The notes under the pieces were generated by a model. It made no database searches and was not told the origin of the DNA. It saw only the letters and a program-made list of their open reading frames with translations. The position numbers were made by a program, and so were the translations under genes. Positions 49,340 to 60,838 of a stretch of 64,000 nt of DNA are shown one piece after another. Numbering within the stretch: the stretch's first letter is position 1; each line of letters begins with the position of its first letter. Origin of the DNA: Owenia fusiformis (taxonomy: Eukaryota > Annelida > Polychaeta > Sabellida > Oweniidae); contig CAIIXF020000010.1 of the NCBI GenBank assembly GCA_903813345.2, forward strand, positions 37,189,425 through 37,253,424. The letters run 5' to 3'.

Positions 49340-49640
49340 AGGTCAGGATCATCTCAAGGTCAAAGGTCAATATCTAGGAATTTGCCTTTCTAAGACCCCT
49401 GGTCTGTGCTGTGACCCTTGGCGTAATTAAGTGACCCGAGGTCAAGGTCAACTTTATTGGTCAAGGTCATCCCAAGGTCAAAGGTCAATATCTTGGTATT
49501 TGGCGTTTTAATGCATCCGGGGGCTGTAATGACCCTTGTTGATCAATTATTAGGTAACCTGAGGTCAATGTCATTCCTTGTGATGCGCTGTGACCCTTGG
49601 TGACCAAGGGTAAGGTCACCTGAGGTCAATTTCCTTTATA
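49340..49640 (+). promoter_or_regulatory. cluster of AGGTCA half-sites incl. two perfect DR1
   Basis: AGGTCA occurs at 49340, 49357, 49364, 49439, 49445, 49464, 49475, 49482, 49562 and 49623, with TGACCC/TGACC on the other strand between them. 49357-49369 and 49475-49487 are exact AGGTCAAAGGTCA, the DR1 element bound by RXR/HNF4-type nuclear receptors; 49439-49450 is a DR0. They lie in a degenerate tandem repeat, so repeat origin is likely and function is unproven. Confidence 0.5.
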
Positions 49641-49699
49641 GGCCAAGGGTCAATGTCTATTTATTTAAGAAAATTACTATAGAATAACTAGGTTATTGA

Positions 49700-50640
49700 T
49701 GGTTGTGATGGAATATGAATTCTTTCCTTGAGAAAATATGATAAAGGCATCGGAAAATATCATATTGACACTCTATCGCCCTAGGTCAATATTATATTTT
49801 CCTTGGTCAATATCATATTTTCCCTCGGAATAGAATTCATATTCCATCCCTCCCATTAATAACCTTTATTTATTCCATAATAACATGTTTTCCCTTGAAA
49901 TAAACAGGGAATAGAATTGATATTCAAAAAATCCTGTATCAGATCTCGTATCAGCCAAAATCCCGTATCAGATCCCGTATTGAATCCCGTATCAGCCAAA
50001 TATATGTTATTTACTGGGAGGGATTGAATATGGGTTTTATTCCGAGGGACAATATGATATTGACTAATGGAGCGCAATATCATATTTTCCGAGAAATAAA
50101 ACACATATTCAATCTCGACCAGAAATAACTGATTTATTCCATAATAAACATGCTCCAATACGATTTTTCTAGGGAACAATGCGATGTTTTCGTGCAATAC
50201 GATCCAATACGATTTTTTCCCGGGGACAATACGATTTTTTCGTGCAATACGCTCCAATACGATTTTTCTCCCGGGGACAATACGATTTTTCACGTAACAC
50301 GATTCAATACGAATTTTATTCCTTCAAATTTCCCTGGGAAAACAGTAGTATTATGGAATAAAATCCCATATTAATATAACTTTTCTTAGGGATCTCTTTT
50401 AGGGTTTTTCGCTCTATTTTAAACTTGTTCATTAGAATCCATATTCCGTCTCTCCCATTAAATAACCTCTATTTATTCCATATTAACATGTTTTCCCTGG
50501 GAAATAAACAGAGAATAGAACGAAAAAACCAAAATAGATTCCTGAGAAAAGTTGTATTAATACGGGATTTTATTCTATAATATTATCATCCTGGGTATAT
50601 GTTCCCAAGGAAATTAAACCCAATCCACTGTTGAGTATAG
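49700..50640. repeat. palindrome-rich repeats (AATATGATATTGAC / CAATACGATTTTT)
   Basis: GGAATATGAATTC, GAAAATATGATA and its inverse TATCATATTTTCC recur in both orientations. CCGTATCAGATC/CCGTATCAGCC repeats occur at 49930-50000. At 50150-50310 a ~30-bp unit, CAATACGATTTTT plus CCCGGGGA, repeats four to five times. The frame on the minus strand at 49856-50293 is a repeat translation, not a gene. Confidence 0.7.
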
Positions 50641-52544
50641 TACTCTCAAAGGGAAAGGAGCATAACAGTGAGTGATAACAGTTACCAATTGCTTTATAAA
50701 AGGACTTCCAGTGATATTTCTAGTCATCATTTTTCGTGTTTTAACAGTTATATACATGTTATGCATGTATTCTCAATATTTCCAAAATTGTTTATTGTTT
50801 TTACATCTATCAGGTGATTTTTGTGGTATATGTTACTCTTGACCTCGGATGGGATATCATCCTTGCGATATTCCCCATATCAAATCCCCCCACATGTAAA
50901 TAACTACTGATCCCCCTCTCCATTTACTTGTTTTTTGCACTAAATAATAAATATGTCTTTTATCTATGGCTTTTGAAAAATGGTGTTATATTGTTTCTTG
51001 CAAAAAGTTATTTTGGAAAAACAGATTTGACCTTCTGTCAGCTTTAGGGTCAATATTTGAACTTGATTACTAAAGAGCTAAATGCACGAATAGTGACTTA
51101 AAGCTATTATTAAATTACAATTCACAATGAATAAACATGCAGTTATCTACTAGATATTTTTTACATATGTTTACAAAAAGGAATGAGGTACGTACTTATA
51201 AATAAACATTAAGATCCGATAGAAAATGATAATTCTATTTAACTTTTAACACATGGATGTGATTACTTTGACTTTTTTGTCTCAATTATGTCAGTTATGA
51301 CGTCATAATTAAAACGCTTATGAGCTATTTTGTATAAATTATACTTTATCAAATAGGAAAAAGCATTACTTTTTATTTGATACCAAACATTTAATTATCG
51401 GACGAAAAATGAAAATGATACCTCAAGATAAAACATACCTCGAACCTTCTTTTTTGATATTTCTTTCAAAGAGGATTAGTTTCAAAACAATTTTTGTTTG
51501 TGCATGTTACACCCTTTGGTCTCATAAAACATGTTATTGGACCGAAATGGCACATTGCATACATCATTTTAAAGCTGCTATCATACTCTTTCAAATTGAT
51601 ATAAAAAGTGGAAAAAATACATCATGATTTTAAATAATGGGACCTTTATATAAGTACATAACCATTTTTTACATAAAAATATTTTGAAAATTGTCAGTTA
51701 TGACGTCACAATTGCTATGTTAACGAGCTAATTTACATAATTCATACCCCATTCTAAAGATGGCATCATAAGCTTTCATTTGATACCCATATCATAATTA
51801 TCTGATGAATGATAAAAAAGATACATGCAAATACATGTTTTTGCTTATTAAAGGGATGTTAAAAATGGTCGTTATTTATAACACCCGTTTCCATAGCAAC
51901 GGCCCGAGTGAAAACTCTATTTTTCCTCGAAATCCTGAAGTATGGTATTGGGGTTTTTCAATAATACCAAAATTTCGGTGGGGGTCAAAAAAAATATTAA
52001 ACTCCCATTTTTTTCTGAATTCCTACTCGTCTACTAATAGTATAGTTTCCATATAGCTTTTGAAATCTCGCTAAATCTCGTTTTTCGTGAGATTTTAAGA
52101 GATTTACATATTGGACCTCTAATGACTTACATTACCTTCTTTTAAATGGCATATCTGAATTCAGTGAAATGTTTTCTCCTATATTAGCTTTGATTTCCAC
52201 AGTTATGTAATTTGAATAATTTTCTATGACAATTTAAAAAAACTTGGGCCAAATCTCCATAGATGCAATGTTAAAATTCTTTAATACCTTAGATTATTTG
52301 TATATCAACCAACATTTGCATGTTTAATCACAACATGTACATAAACAGGGTCATCATGTGGTATATCGTTTAAGTTTTATATAGATTCAACTAAGACTCT
52401 TTGATAAATCATGATATTAAGCCGCTTTTCCAAGATTTTAGCATGTAAGTGAATGGAACTCAAAGCCCAAATTCAAAGCTGGATAAAAGATGGCAGCACT
52501 AGATTCCATTGCTTTTTCTGCTATTTAGAAACTATCCTATTGAA

Positions 52545-52915
52545 ACATTATGTCAAAACATGACGGGAAATGAGAAACATATGTCAAATAGAAGCATGAT
52601 GTCAAGGCAAGATGTCACAACATGACGAGAAATGAGAAACATAATGTCAAATAGAAGCATGATGTCAAGGCAAGATGTCACAACATGACGAGAAATGAGA
52701 AACATTATGTCAAATAGAAGCATGATGTCAAGGCAAGACAAAATATGGGAAATGAGAAACATTATGTCTATTTGAAACATTATGCCAAAAAATGACGGGA
52801 AATGAGAAACATAATGTCAAATAGAAGCATGATGTCAAATCATGACAAAATATGGAAAATGAGAAACATTATGTCAAATAGAAGCATGATGTCAAACCAT
52901 GACAAAATATGGGAA
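52545..52915 (+). repeat. ~63-bp tandem repeat, sibling of the 45.9-kb array
   Basis: Contains the core ATGTCAAATAGAAGCATGAT followed by GTCAAGGCAA, as at 45856-46075, plus an added ATGTCACAACATGACGAG segment that lengthens the unit. Later copies are irregular (CAAATCATGACAAAATATGG). It lies about 510 bp outside the right end of the fold-back element, in direct orientation to the left array. Confidence 0.9.
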
Positions 52916-53859
52916 AGTAGGGTTTATCATAAAGTGTCAATTGTTTCAGGTCTCTCTGAACCTAGTTGAAAGGGTAAATATATTTCAAGTCTTACTTGAT
53001 ACTTTACAACATCGGACTTCATAGCAACAGACGTATAATCAGTTTCAAAATCAAGTTCAAAACTACTTCCACCTGTTTTATGATCATAGGAGTTCTTATT
53101 TGCATATGATTGTTGTTGAGCATTGTTCAGATTCATTAGCAATTTGTTGATAAAATAGTTTAAAATTGAAGTATGTTGAGTCAGAAAAGTCTATTATATA
53201 TTTTATTGCTCATACAATCGATTTTATGAGCTTCGTAACCATTAAATCTTTTTCAAAACATACAATAATGTATTGAATCTATTGCGGATTGGATTAAACT
53301 ACAAATATAAATGTAGAAATAATAAATTTCTAATGACAACATCTACTTTTATGTTGGTACAAAATACACAATGAGTACAGGTAGGAGTTACAAAAGCATC
53401 GAGATTGAATTGCATGTTTTGTGTCACCTTTTGGTGGTTTTATTTGTTAAAAAGCAAGACAATTCAAAGATATGGCGAGCAATGCGTCATTGTTCTGAGC
53501 CAACTAAAGGTATAAGAATGTTTGGCACAACCAAAGCCAAAATAATTGACATTGAAAGAATGTAATGCCAGTGGGTCGATGGTTTCATTGTGTTGAACAT
53601 AGTTTTAACAATGAAAAAACGAAAAGAACCGCTTTTATAAATACTCATGTTTCAATTCTAAAAAAAGATTGTTGGCTTTTTGTTCTGCTTTTGTTGAAAG
53701 TGCAATGAAGACACGTTCTATTCAAATTAAGTAGAAAAGACCTGGATTTTAACAATTCAAACATTTCTAAATTCAACTTCTTTTTTAATAAAAAAGCTTC
53801 AATTGTAACCCTGGGAAATAAATAAATAGTTCTAGTTCCTTGGTTTCATGGGATTATTG

Positions 53860-54297
53860 TCTTTAAGGCCCTTGTTCTAGACTAACAATTCTCATTTAGG
53901 CCGATTGTCGTTTTGGCCCTTGTTCAAAACTGATGATTCTCGTTTGGGCCCTTCTTCAAAACTAATAAGTATAATTTAGGCCCTTATTTCAGACAGCTCA
54001 ATATCAGTTGTTCCAAACTGATGATTCTCGTTTAGGTCCTTTTTCGGTCTGATGACTGTCTGAGGCCCTTGATCCAAGCTGATAATTGTCGCTAGGCCCT
54101 CATCATGATAAACCATAACATCTCAATTCTTCTCAGCCCTGAGATGTTTCAGGTGAAACAGAAAGATGCTATGAGTATCAGAATGCCAGGCCCTTGTTCC
54201 GAACTAATGGTTGTCGGCTTTTGTTCCAAACTGATGATTTTGGTTTACACTCTTGTTTCAAACCGATAATTGTCATTTACGCCCTTGTTACAAATTG
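53860..54297 (+). repeat. degenerate ~36-40-bp minisatellite (GGCCCTTGTTC)
   Basis: Units contain TTTAGGCCCTTGTTC then AAACTGATGATTCTCG, heavily diverged and of uneven length. The array resumes at 54813-54850 on the far side of the LINE fragment, showing that the LINE inserted into it. Confidence 0.85.
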
Positions 54298-54307
54298 ATT
54301 GTTGTTG

Positions 54308-54802
54308 TTTTGTTTTTTTTATATTTAAAATTTATTTTCATATCATTTTAAAATTTTGCAATTACAATACTATGTTTCTTTTATCAAGTTCTATTTTAAA
54401 ATTATGTAAGATATTATTATTTTGGTACAATTCCAACTTTTGCTTGTGGATTGTCCACTTAGCAACAATTATTACTTGATTAAGATACTCTTTTCTTTAC
54501 CTAAAATACCTTTAAAGATGGTTTGTTCATTTAAACTTATTTCACAATTGTTTCTTATAAAGTCCCATATTGGGAGTACAAAATTGCATGTTATAAATCT
54601 GTGAGTTAAATCATCTTTGTTTTCATTACAAAAATTACAATTTGGCGTTTCCTTTATTTTCATTTTAAAAAGTTTATCATTTGTTATCACAATATTGTGT
54701 AAAAATTTCCATTGAAAAACTATTAACTTAGTCTCTCTAGTGACATTATGTGCTAAGCACCAATAAAAGTATTTATCTACATCTGTATCATCCTTTAATA
54801 AA
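54308..54802 (-). pseudogene. 5'-truncated LINE, 3' end of ORF2
   Basis: The minus-strand frame (ORF 54472-54864; LINE part up to 54802) contains KLIVFQWKFLHNIVITNDKL and then a CNFC...HRFITC motif, the zf-RVT-like Cys/His region found near the C terminus of many LINE ORF2 proteins (CxxC-x8-H-x4-C). After the stop near 54472 the same kind of sequence continues in another frame, so the copy is frameshifted. An A-rich tail lies at the 54308 end. ATTGTTGTTG flanks both sides (54298-54307, 54803-54812), a 10-bp target duplication of the kind left by target-primed reverse transcription. Only ~495 bp of 3' end is present, so it is dead on arrival. The clade is not determinable. Confidence 0.85.
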
Positions 54803-55727
54803 ATTGTTGTTGATGATTTTCGTTTAGGCCCTTGTTCTGGACTGATTATTGTTAAATCAGACAAACACTTTTTTATATTTTTTGGATATTATGATGAATA
54901 GACTAACAATAGTCATTAATGTATTTAATTTAAGACAAACACTGTGAAATTGATCAAAGAAAGAGAGTGGTTATTCATGGTTTTCAACATATTTACATGA
55001 ATGGCACGTTTTTTTCGTTTTTTATATACGTGGCATTTGCTTCAAATGTTATATACACAATACAAAGAGTTAGATTACGCTTTGACTTACTTTGATTGGC
55101 ATATTGATTAAGAAAATAAAATAAAGCAGAAGTATCTAAGCTCTATAGAGACATAGCGTGGGTTATAAAAATAGGGAGATTTTAATCCTAATGACTATCA
55201 AAACATTTAGTGCACATGTCTGACCTGAACATAAGGAAAAACGGGAACAGAATCAGGCCGGAGGCTCAAGGATGATGTATATTTTTATATCAAAGTAACC
55301 ATGGCTTGATTATGCTTCACAAGCAAACATATAAATGGTGTCACCGACTTCGTTTTTTACTTAAAGCTAACATTTTGATCTCAATGTCAGGGAAAAGGAG
55401 AGTAGGGGATTAAGATACTCTATCAGAGAGGTTATTCTTCACGTTTTTATGAGAAACTGGGAGTCATAAAAATAAACGTTAACATAAAAGTTCCCTTAAA
55501 TATATGTATTGTAATCTATATATTATCTTAAAAAGTGAAAAACATTTTTTTTATTTGTGCACACTTTTTAATAATTTTAAGAAAATAAGATATAAACACC
55601 GATTTCGTTATTTTGTTTTTATCTAATGTGTTACTAATGTACCAAAGGGCAACAAAAATACATTTAATACTAGGTATAATTCTTTAAATCGATCACACTT
55701 GTATGTATCAATATGAATTTAACCCAC

Positions 55728-55773
55728 CCAAGGTCATTCGTTGAATGGTTGTCAAGGTGACAACTTGACTTTA
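55728..55773 (+). repeat. 46-bp dispersed repeat with hairpin, copy 2
   Basis: Matches 22612-22657 with one visible substitution and contains the same GTTGTCA/TGACAAC stem. Confidence 0.75.
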
Positions 55774-56587
55774 CAGATTGAAATTGATGAAAAATGTACA
55801 GTATATACCTAAAGAACACTCGTCAAACCATTGCTATGCTGCAGAGCCATCTATTTCTACTCTACTATATTATACATGTATGCATTATGTTTCGTCCGGT
55901 GTACTACACCTGGGTTGGAGAAATAAATAGTACCATGGAAACTGGGCTGTAACGTGATAGTGGTTTCGGTATAATTGGCAGTCATATTAAATTCTGAATG
56001 TTCATTGGTATTATATATGAGAACATTTTAATGATTTCAATGTAAATCGCAGCAATAATTCATGATCTTGGCTGCAAACAAGAAAATGCAGCAAACTCCT
56101 CGAGTCGAGGTCTCCAAGTCAAAAAAAATCCTGACCCTATAATATATCTGTTGATTATCCTGTTTATAACTGATTCAAGAGCGTGGCACTGAACGAACCT
56201 ATATGCCTATTTGTTATTTGTTTAGTTGTTGGTTGGGTAACATGTTTATGACGTCAAAAATGATGCGAAGAATCTTTAAACCAATCAGTGAAGTCTATAT
56301 TAATTGTTTGTTTAGTTGTTGATGTGGCAATACGTGTCTGACGTCACAGGTGATTGCATCATATTCCAGTAACGCCATTTTACGACATTGCATAGTTTTA
56401 GCTGATTTTGGCTTCATTTCACTTTATTTGAAAGACTTTTAAAAATATAATAATGAGTCAGTATTTTTTCTTATAAATATTAATAATTGAATTTGAGGTC
56501 AAAGTCCGAAAATTTGATCAACTGATTGAAATCACATTTTAAAGAGGTGAAGAAGTGAATAATTACAGGAGCAAACGTGATCAATGG

Positions 56588-56656
56588 TTCGAGGTCTCCC
56601 GCAAAGTAGTCGCTACGCTCCTACTTCGCGCTGCCTTCGGCAGAGGAGACCTCGAA
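56588..56656. repeat. 69-bp inverted repeat (TTCGAGGTCTCC stem)
   Basis: TTCGAGGTCTCC at the left and its exact complement at the right enclose a GC-richer loop with inner self-complementary parts (GTAGTCGCTACG, CTGCCTTCGGCAG). It stands out in base composition from its AT-rich surroundings. A related TCGAGGTCTCC half-site is at 56105-56115. Confidence 0.8.
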
Positions 56657-56839
56657 AAAAATGGTAGCCATTTTGAATTTACCAAGAATTTGTGCCGTTA
56701 TTACATACGAGAATATATCTGTAGATTTTAATACATTTTAAATGAAGTTTGTTTGACTAGTTCTCACTTGCTCGGCTTTGACAGTAATTATGAAGACTTT
56801 TCCATTTAAAATAAACAGCAAATATATATATATTTAGAG

Positions 56840-56955
56840 GTTATGTCACTATGACGTGAGTGAAATATGCCTGAGTTCTCCCAATATAGGCCGACCTTGG
56901 AAGGCTCTATATTTGGGCAAGAACGAAGGCATATTTCACGTCATAGTGACATAAC
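56840..56955. repeat. 116-bp hairpin with TGACGTGA near the ends
   Basis: GTTATGTCACTATGACGTGA at 56840 pairs with its complement ending at 56955. Pairing continues inward through GAAATATGCCT and GTTCTCCCAATATAG with two small bulges, about 48 bp of stem in all. It looks like a miniature fold-back element. TGACGTCA occurs nearby at 57004. Confidence 0.85.
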
Positions 56956-57173
56956 TGATGTATTACATGCCTTTGTTCCCATGGTTACTTTGTATCAATG
57001 ACGTGACGTCATGATATTATCATGGTTATTAAAGAAATCTAATATCAAAACGAGGTAAGCGGGCTATATCGGGGTAATCGGGCAATATCGGTGGATATAG
57101 CTCGCTAACTTTCCCATTGACTTCCATACAAATGCTTCGCTAGGTATGTAATACATATCGTTATATGAAGTTA

Positions 57174-57333
57174 TAAACATAAAACATATTTGATTATCTT
57201 ACTCAGTTCTACTCACTGGCTTCTTCCAGACGTATAAAGCTACGCGACAAATGATGACGTACTTACGTACACAAAAATAAAATATAATGGATTTATAAGC
57301 ACACTATAAGTGAGTTGCAAAATCACTCTATTA
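57174..57333. repeat. ~160-bp inverted repeat, left arm
   Basis: In reverse complement this matches 62220-62393 along its length: outer TAAACATAAAACATAT, then ACTGGCTTCTTCCAG, GCTACGCGACAAATGATGAC, TAAGCACAC and an ATCACTCTATTA-type inner end. The arms lie 5.2 kb apart. They are either termini of a non-autonomous element or two oppositely oriented copies of one MITE. Confidence 0.85.
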
Positions 57334-58695
57334 CATATACAACATATTACAGTAAGTGTGTGTACAAAATAATTTTCAAAAATGAATCAGTTTTTAAAAT
57401 GCAATCAGCTAAATGATAAATGCTGGTATTGTTCTGCTTTAACATCTAGTAAACATTAACAAAACACTATTATATCGTATACTATTATATCGTATATCAC
57501 ATCATTTGACTGAGTGTGTCAGTCATCAATGATCAAAGGACACATCGTTTCTGATCAGATGTCAAAATGTTCGCCATTTGTCACTCTTGTTATTATTTAC
57601 CACAATTGTCATCATTAAATGATCAAATGATGACAAATTATGAAATAGGTGTCATATCGAGAGGCTCCATTGCAGCAACTCGTCCAAAAGACATGATTGA
57701 ATATGCATCGATTAACTGCTTCCTGACCGATATCTAAGTCCGTTCTTAGCAGTTATTAAAATGCATTTACAAATGTGTACATTAATTTAATACGTTGGTT
57801 ATGCCCTGTAAATTCTCATTATATTTGAAAAAATATTGAAAGTCCGCATGCTAATTTTGAGATCACTTTCACTGATATCTGGCAATCTAATTGAAAATGT
57901 AATTTGAGACTTCATATTGTATTATATAGTTGCACGCAATTGTGAAACTCGATTGCAAATACAGTTTGAGCTATTAATTGTTTTTGTGGTCAATCAGGCG
58001 TAAGGCAGACGTCATTTTAGACCCGTACATTAACTCAAAATTAACGTGCGTCATTAACGCCTCAACGCCGGGGATTTAGGTCTACATATTGCGTAAACAA
58101 ACATGCGTGTACGTTATCATTCGGGTTGTTCGCCAAGTATAGAAAGCACATTAATTCTAATATACATTACAGCTTTATCTCACGAAATATTGTTTTGGTT
58201 ATTGAAGAACAGATCTAGATGATTACAAAGGCTTTGCAATGGCTTATGATTACATTACTAATATTTTTGACATTTCCGAGATATTAATTATACTTAATTA
58301 TAACTTTTCAGTTTTCTCTTGCCCAATGACTACTATTCAGATTTTCTCCTGAATTTTTTATATGCTTATTCAAAGACGATGCAATTATTTGAGAAAAATG
58401 GATCAATGTTTTTGAAATGGAGTAGCAGTCTAGTAAACTCATGTTGCCATAATGAAGTGCCACAGTCCGGAAATTAATGCTTTTTATCAAGTCATGTGAC
58501 GTTTTTCTTAATTATATATCTTAAATGATTGAAACTTAGTATAGTATAGTTATAATGTTGATATAACAGCAGGGGGGTTACCCCCGGGTGTCTATTTCCA
58601 GTGTTTCTAATCCAGGGAGTTATCCCTCGGGCACATTATATGCATCCACTTCGTTCTGTGGTCACATGTCTATTCTTGTGTATTCAATGACAAAG

Positions 58696-58775
58696 TACCA
58701 TTTGCATTCGTTTGACTTCACTTCTTAAAAGAGAGCTTCGTCTTTGTAGTTTAACTAGACTCTGCACGCAGGGTA
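58696..58775 (+). mobile_element. 80-bp mini-element with 9-bp target duplication, copy C
   Basis: TACCAT...AGGGTA ends, with ATGACAAAG at 58687-58695 and again at 58776-58784. The interior is nearly the same as 19115-19190, with a 4-base TCTT difference. The perfect duplication indicates recent activity or transposition in trans. Confidence 0.85.
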
Positions 58776-58830
58776 ATGACAAAGAAAACTTACCAGAAAC
58801 AAAATTATCAATTCAAGTCCTGTATGTTCT

Positions 58831-58880
58831 GTCTAAACATGGGCATTCAACTAGTTGAATTTAATGCCCATGGTCTAAAC
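58831..58880. repeat. nested palindrome CATGGGCATT...AATGCCCATG
   Basis: CATGGGCATT and AATGCCCATG enclose CAACTAGTTG, itself a palindrome, giving a near-perfect 35-bp hairpin. GTCTAAAC appears as a direct repeat just outside both ends. Confidence 0.8.
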
Positions 58881-60544
58881 GGGATCCCTAAAACCTGGTA
58901 AGACTGGCTTGCATATCGGGTATTGAGTTAAAATTAGGTAGAAAATTCATTTCGAGACCTTCATTTCCTATGTCCATGGACGTCTTAATTTAGATGCACT
59001 TTTGTTAATTGTTAAGATTTTCCCATGCAATGAGCCACACATTGGATATATTTCAATAAAATAAAAAATAATGCGACACTGAGACGTCTGTTTTGAAATT
59101 TATTACGGCATCAAAAGAGTTAAATCTGCCAAATTCAATTCAGAAAGATGTAGAGAAACTGCCTTTGACATTTAACATTAGTGTCAATGTAATGTTGTGC
59201 CAGCACCCCAGCGAGAAACACAGTCTTTCAATTAAAATATGCGTTCCGATTCAATTAATAAAATTATAACATGTATTTAAAGGTGTCACACCACCATGTA
59301 GATTATGATTTTCTCACGAATGCTCGCACTTTTGAAGTGCCTGGAGTTTTTTTGCAAAAGCTTTCTTATTGTTTATTTAAACGAGAATTGTTGTTTCAGC
59401 TCTTCTTGCAGTTGTGTTTTATTATCATCAAATTGTATTGCTTAACATCATAATTGTAACGCATGGATTTAAACAATACAACGAGAAAGAGCATAGCAGT
59501 GCCCAATTTGCAAGATATAATAGAATAATTAGACACTTTTATTTTTAAAAGGATATGTAATGCTTAACTCCATTCAAATCAGCTTGATTCATTTTATTTT
59601 ATTAGTTGCACAACGAAAACCATTGGGTGTCCAGTATCATGTTGTTCTGTTTATAAAACAATGACTTATTAGAGCAACGTTACATTAAGAAAACATTCAG
59701 ATAACCACAACTCTACACTAAAAACTCAGGACCATAGCAGAGGGGGACGGGGTCGGGGGGACGGAATTATTTTGCTCCCCCCCCCCCCTTCTTGATTTTC
59801 GGAGCCATCACTGGTGTCTTGTAAATAATACCCTTGACAATACGAAATGAAGTTAGTTTAGCATGCCATCGTAAATCATACGTTTAACTTTAAATTGCAA
59901 GCAGGAATATTAACAATGAATTCAAAATTTAAAAGGAAATAAATTACTTTACCCTTTGCTATACCAATTACTATAATCAATAGTATTGCTCAATTTTATA
60001 GTCAACCTCTTGATAACGTTAGGATATTCACGAGAATTCGGACTGAGATTTGTTAAGAAATACGATTTAGGAAATGCTGGGGATAATCTCGTTGTTTAAA
60101 TATTTATTTCATGAGAATTAAAAGTACGAATCAAAACAATATATGAGATCCTGTTACTCTTTTCAATTTCCATGACTGAGCTATCAGGTAGAGTATAGTG
60201 ATTCTGACGACCCGCCTCTTCAATTTTCAGAAAAATATCATCATATTAGTTTTTGAAACAATGGTCAAAACCTTCTTAAGCAAGGCTTACCATGTTAACA
60301 TGTTCACAGGGGGGAAATGAAAACTTCAACAATATTACTGTGTGGTAACTGTTAAACGGTGGCGCAAATTGCAGTGGTTGTTTAACAACAACGCTCAAAG
60401 ATAGATGGCACTGTCCAAAAACCCACAAGAAACATGATCCTCTTACATGGAACAGGAATGAAACAACCAACTCGTAGGCTACCGCCATCTTTATGAGTTA
60501 ATAAGACGGGATGAGATGTTTTTGAATTTATCCTTTAATCTAAG

Positions 60545-60838
60545 AATGACGCATGCCCGATTGGGGGACGTCAGTGTGCGGCATACAAAATATAAAATGC
60601 TACCACTCACATGTTACGTATCCCAAGGCCATGAATGACGCATGCCCGATTGGGGGACGTCAATGTGCGGCATACAAAATATAAAATGATACCACTCACA
60701 TGTTACGTATCCCAAGGCCATGAATGACGCATGCCCGATTGGGGGACGTCAATGTGCGGCATACAAAATATAAAATGATACCACTCACATGTTACGTATC
60801 CCAAGGCCATGAATGACGCATGCCCGATTGGGGGACGT
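60545..60838 (+). repeat. 89-bp tandem repeat, 3.3 copies
   Basis: AATGACGCATGCCCGATTGG begins units at 60545, 60634, 60723 and 60812 (partial). Units are nearly identical (GTCAGTGTGCGG versus GTCAATGTGCGG; ATGCTACC versus ATGATACC), so expansion is recent. Confidence 0.95.

Larger units (their letters stand above)
46076..52033. mobile_element. ~6-kb fold-back element with ~1.15-kb inverted arms
   Basis: The left arm (46076-47215) and right arm (50854-52033) are inverted and diverged but collinear. The outer ends are TAGACGAGTAGGA on the left and the same sequence read in reverse from the right. Shared internal landmarks include TCGGGCCGTT, GGTATCAAATGAAAG, TGACGTCA and TCAGTAGTTATTTAC. CTA lies immediately outside both ends (46073-46075, 52034-52036), which allows a 3-bp target duplication. 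There is no transposase in the ~3.6-kb centre, which instead holds further palindromic repeats. It is either a non-autonomous fold-back element or an old inverted duplication. Confidence 0.75.

Noticed and set aside
49856-50293. 145-aa minus-strand ORF with repeated RIVPGR-like segments
   Set aside because: It is the translation of the CAATACGATTTTT repeat block.
52996-53072. Possible minus-strand 77-nt exon with FELDFETDYTSVAM
   Set aside because: It has an acceptor-like AAAACAG and donor GTAAGA and looks coding, but no neighbouring exons were found to chain with it. Too weak to call.
56583-56602. GGTTCGAGGTCTCCC resembling a tRNA T-arm
   Set aside because: The sequence pairs with a distant inverted copy to form a long hairpin; no cloverleaf, anticodon arm or acceptor stem can be drawn.
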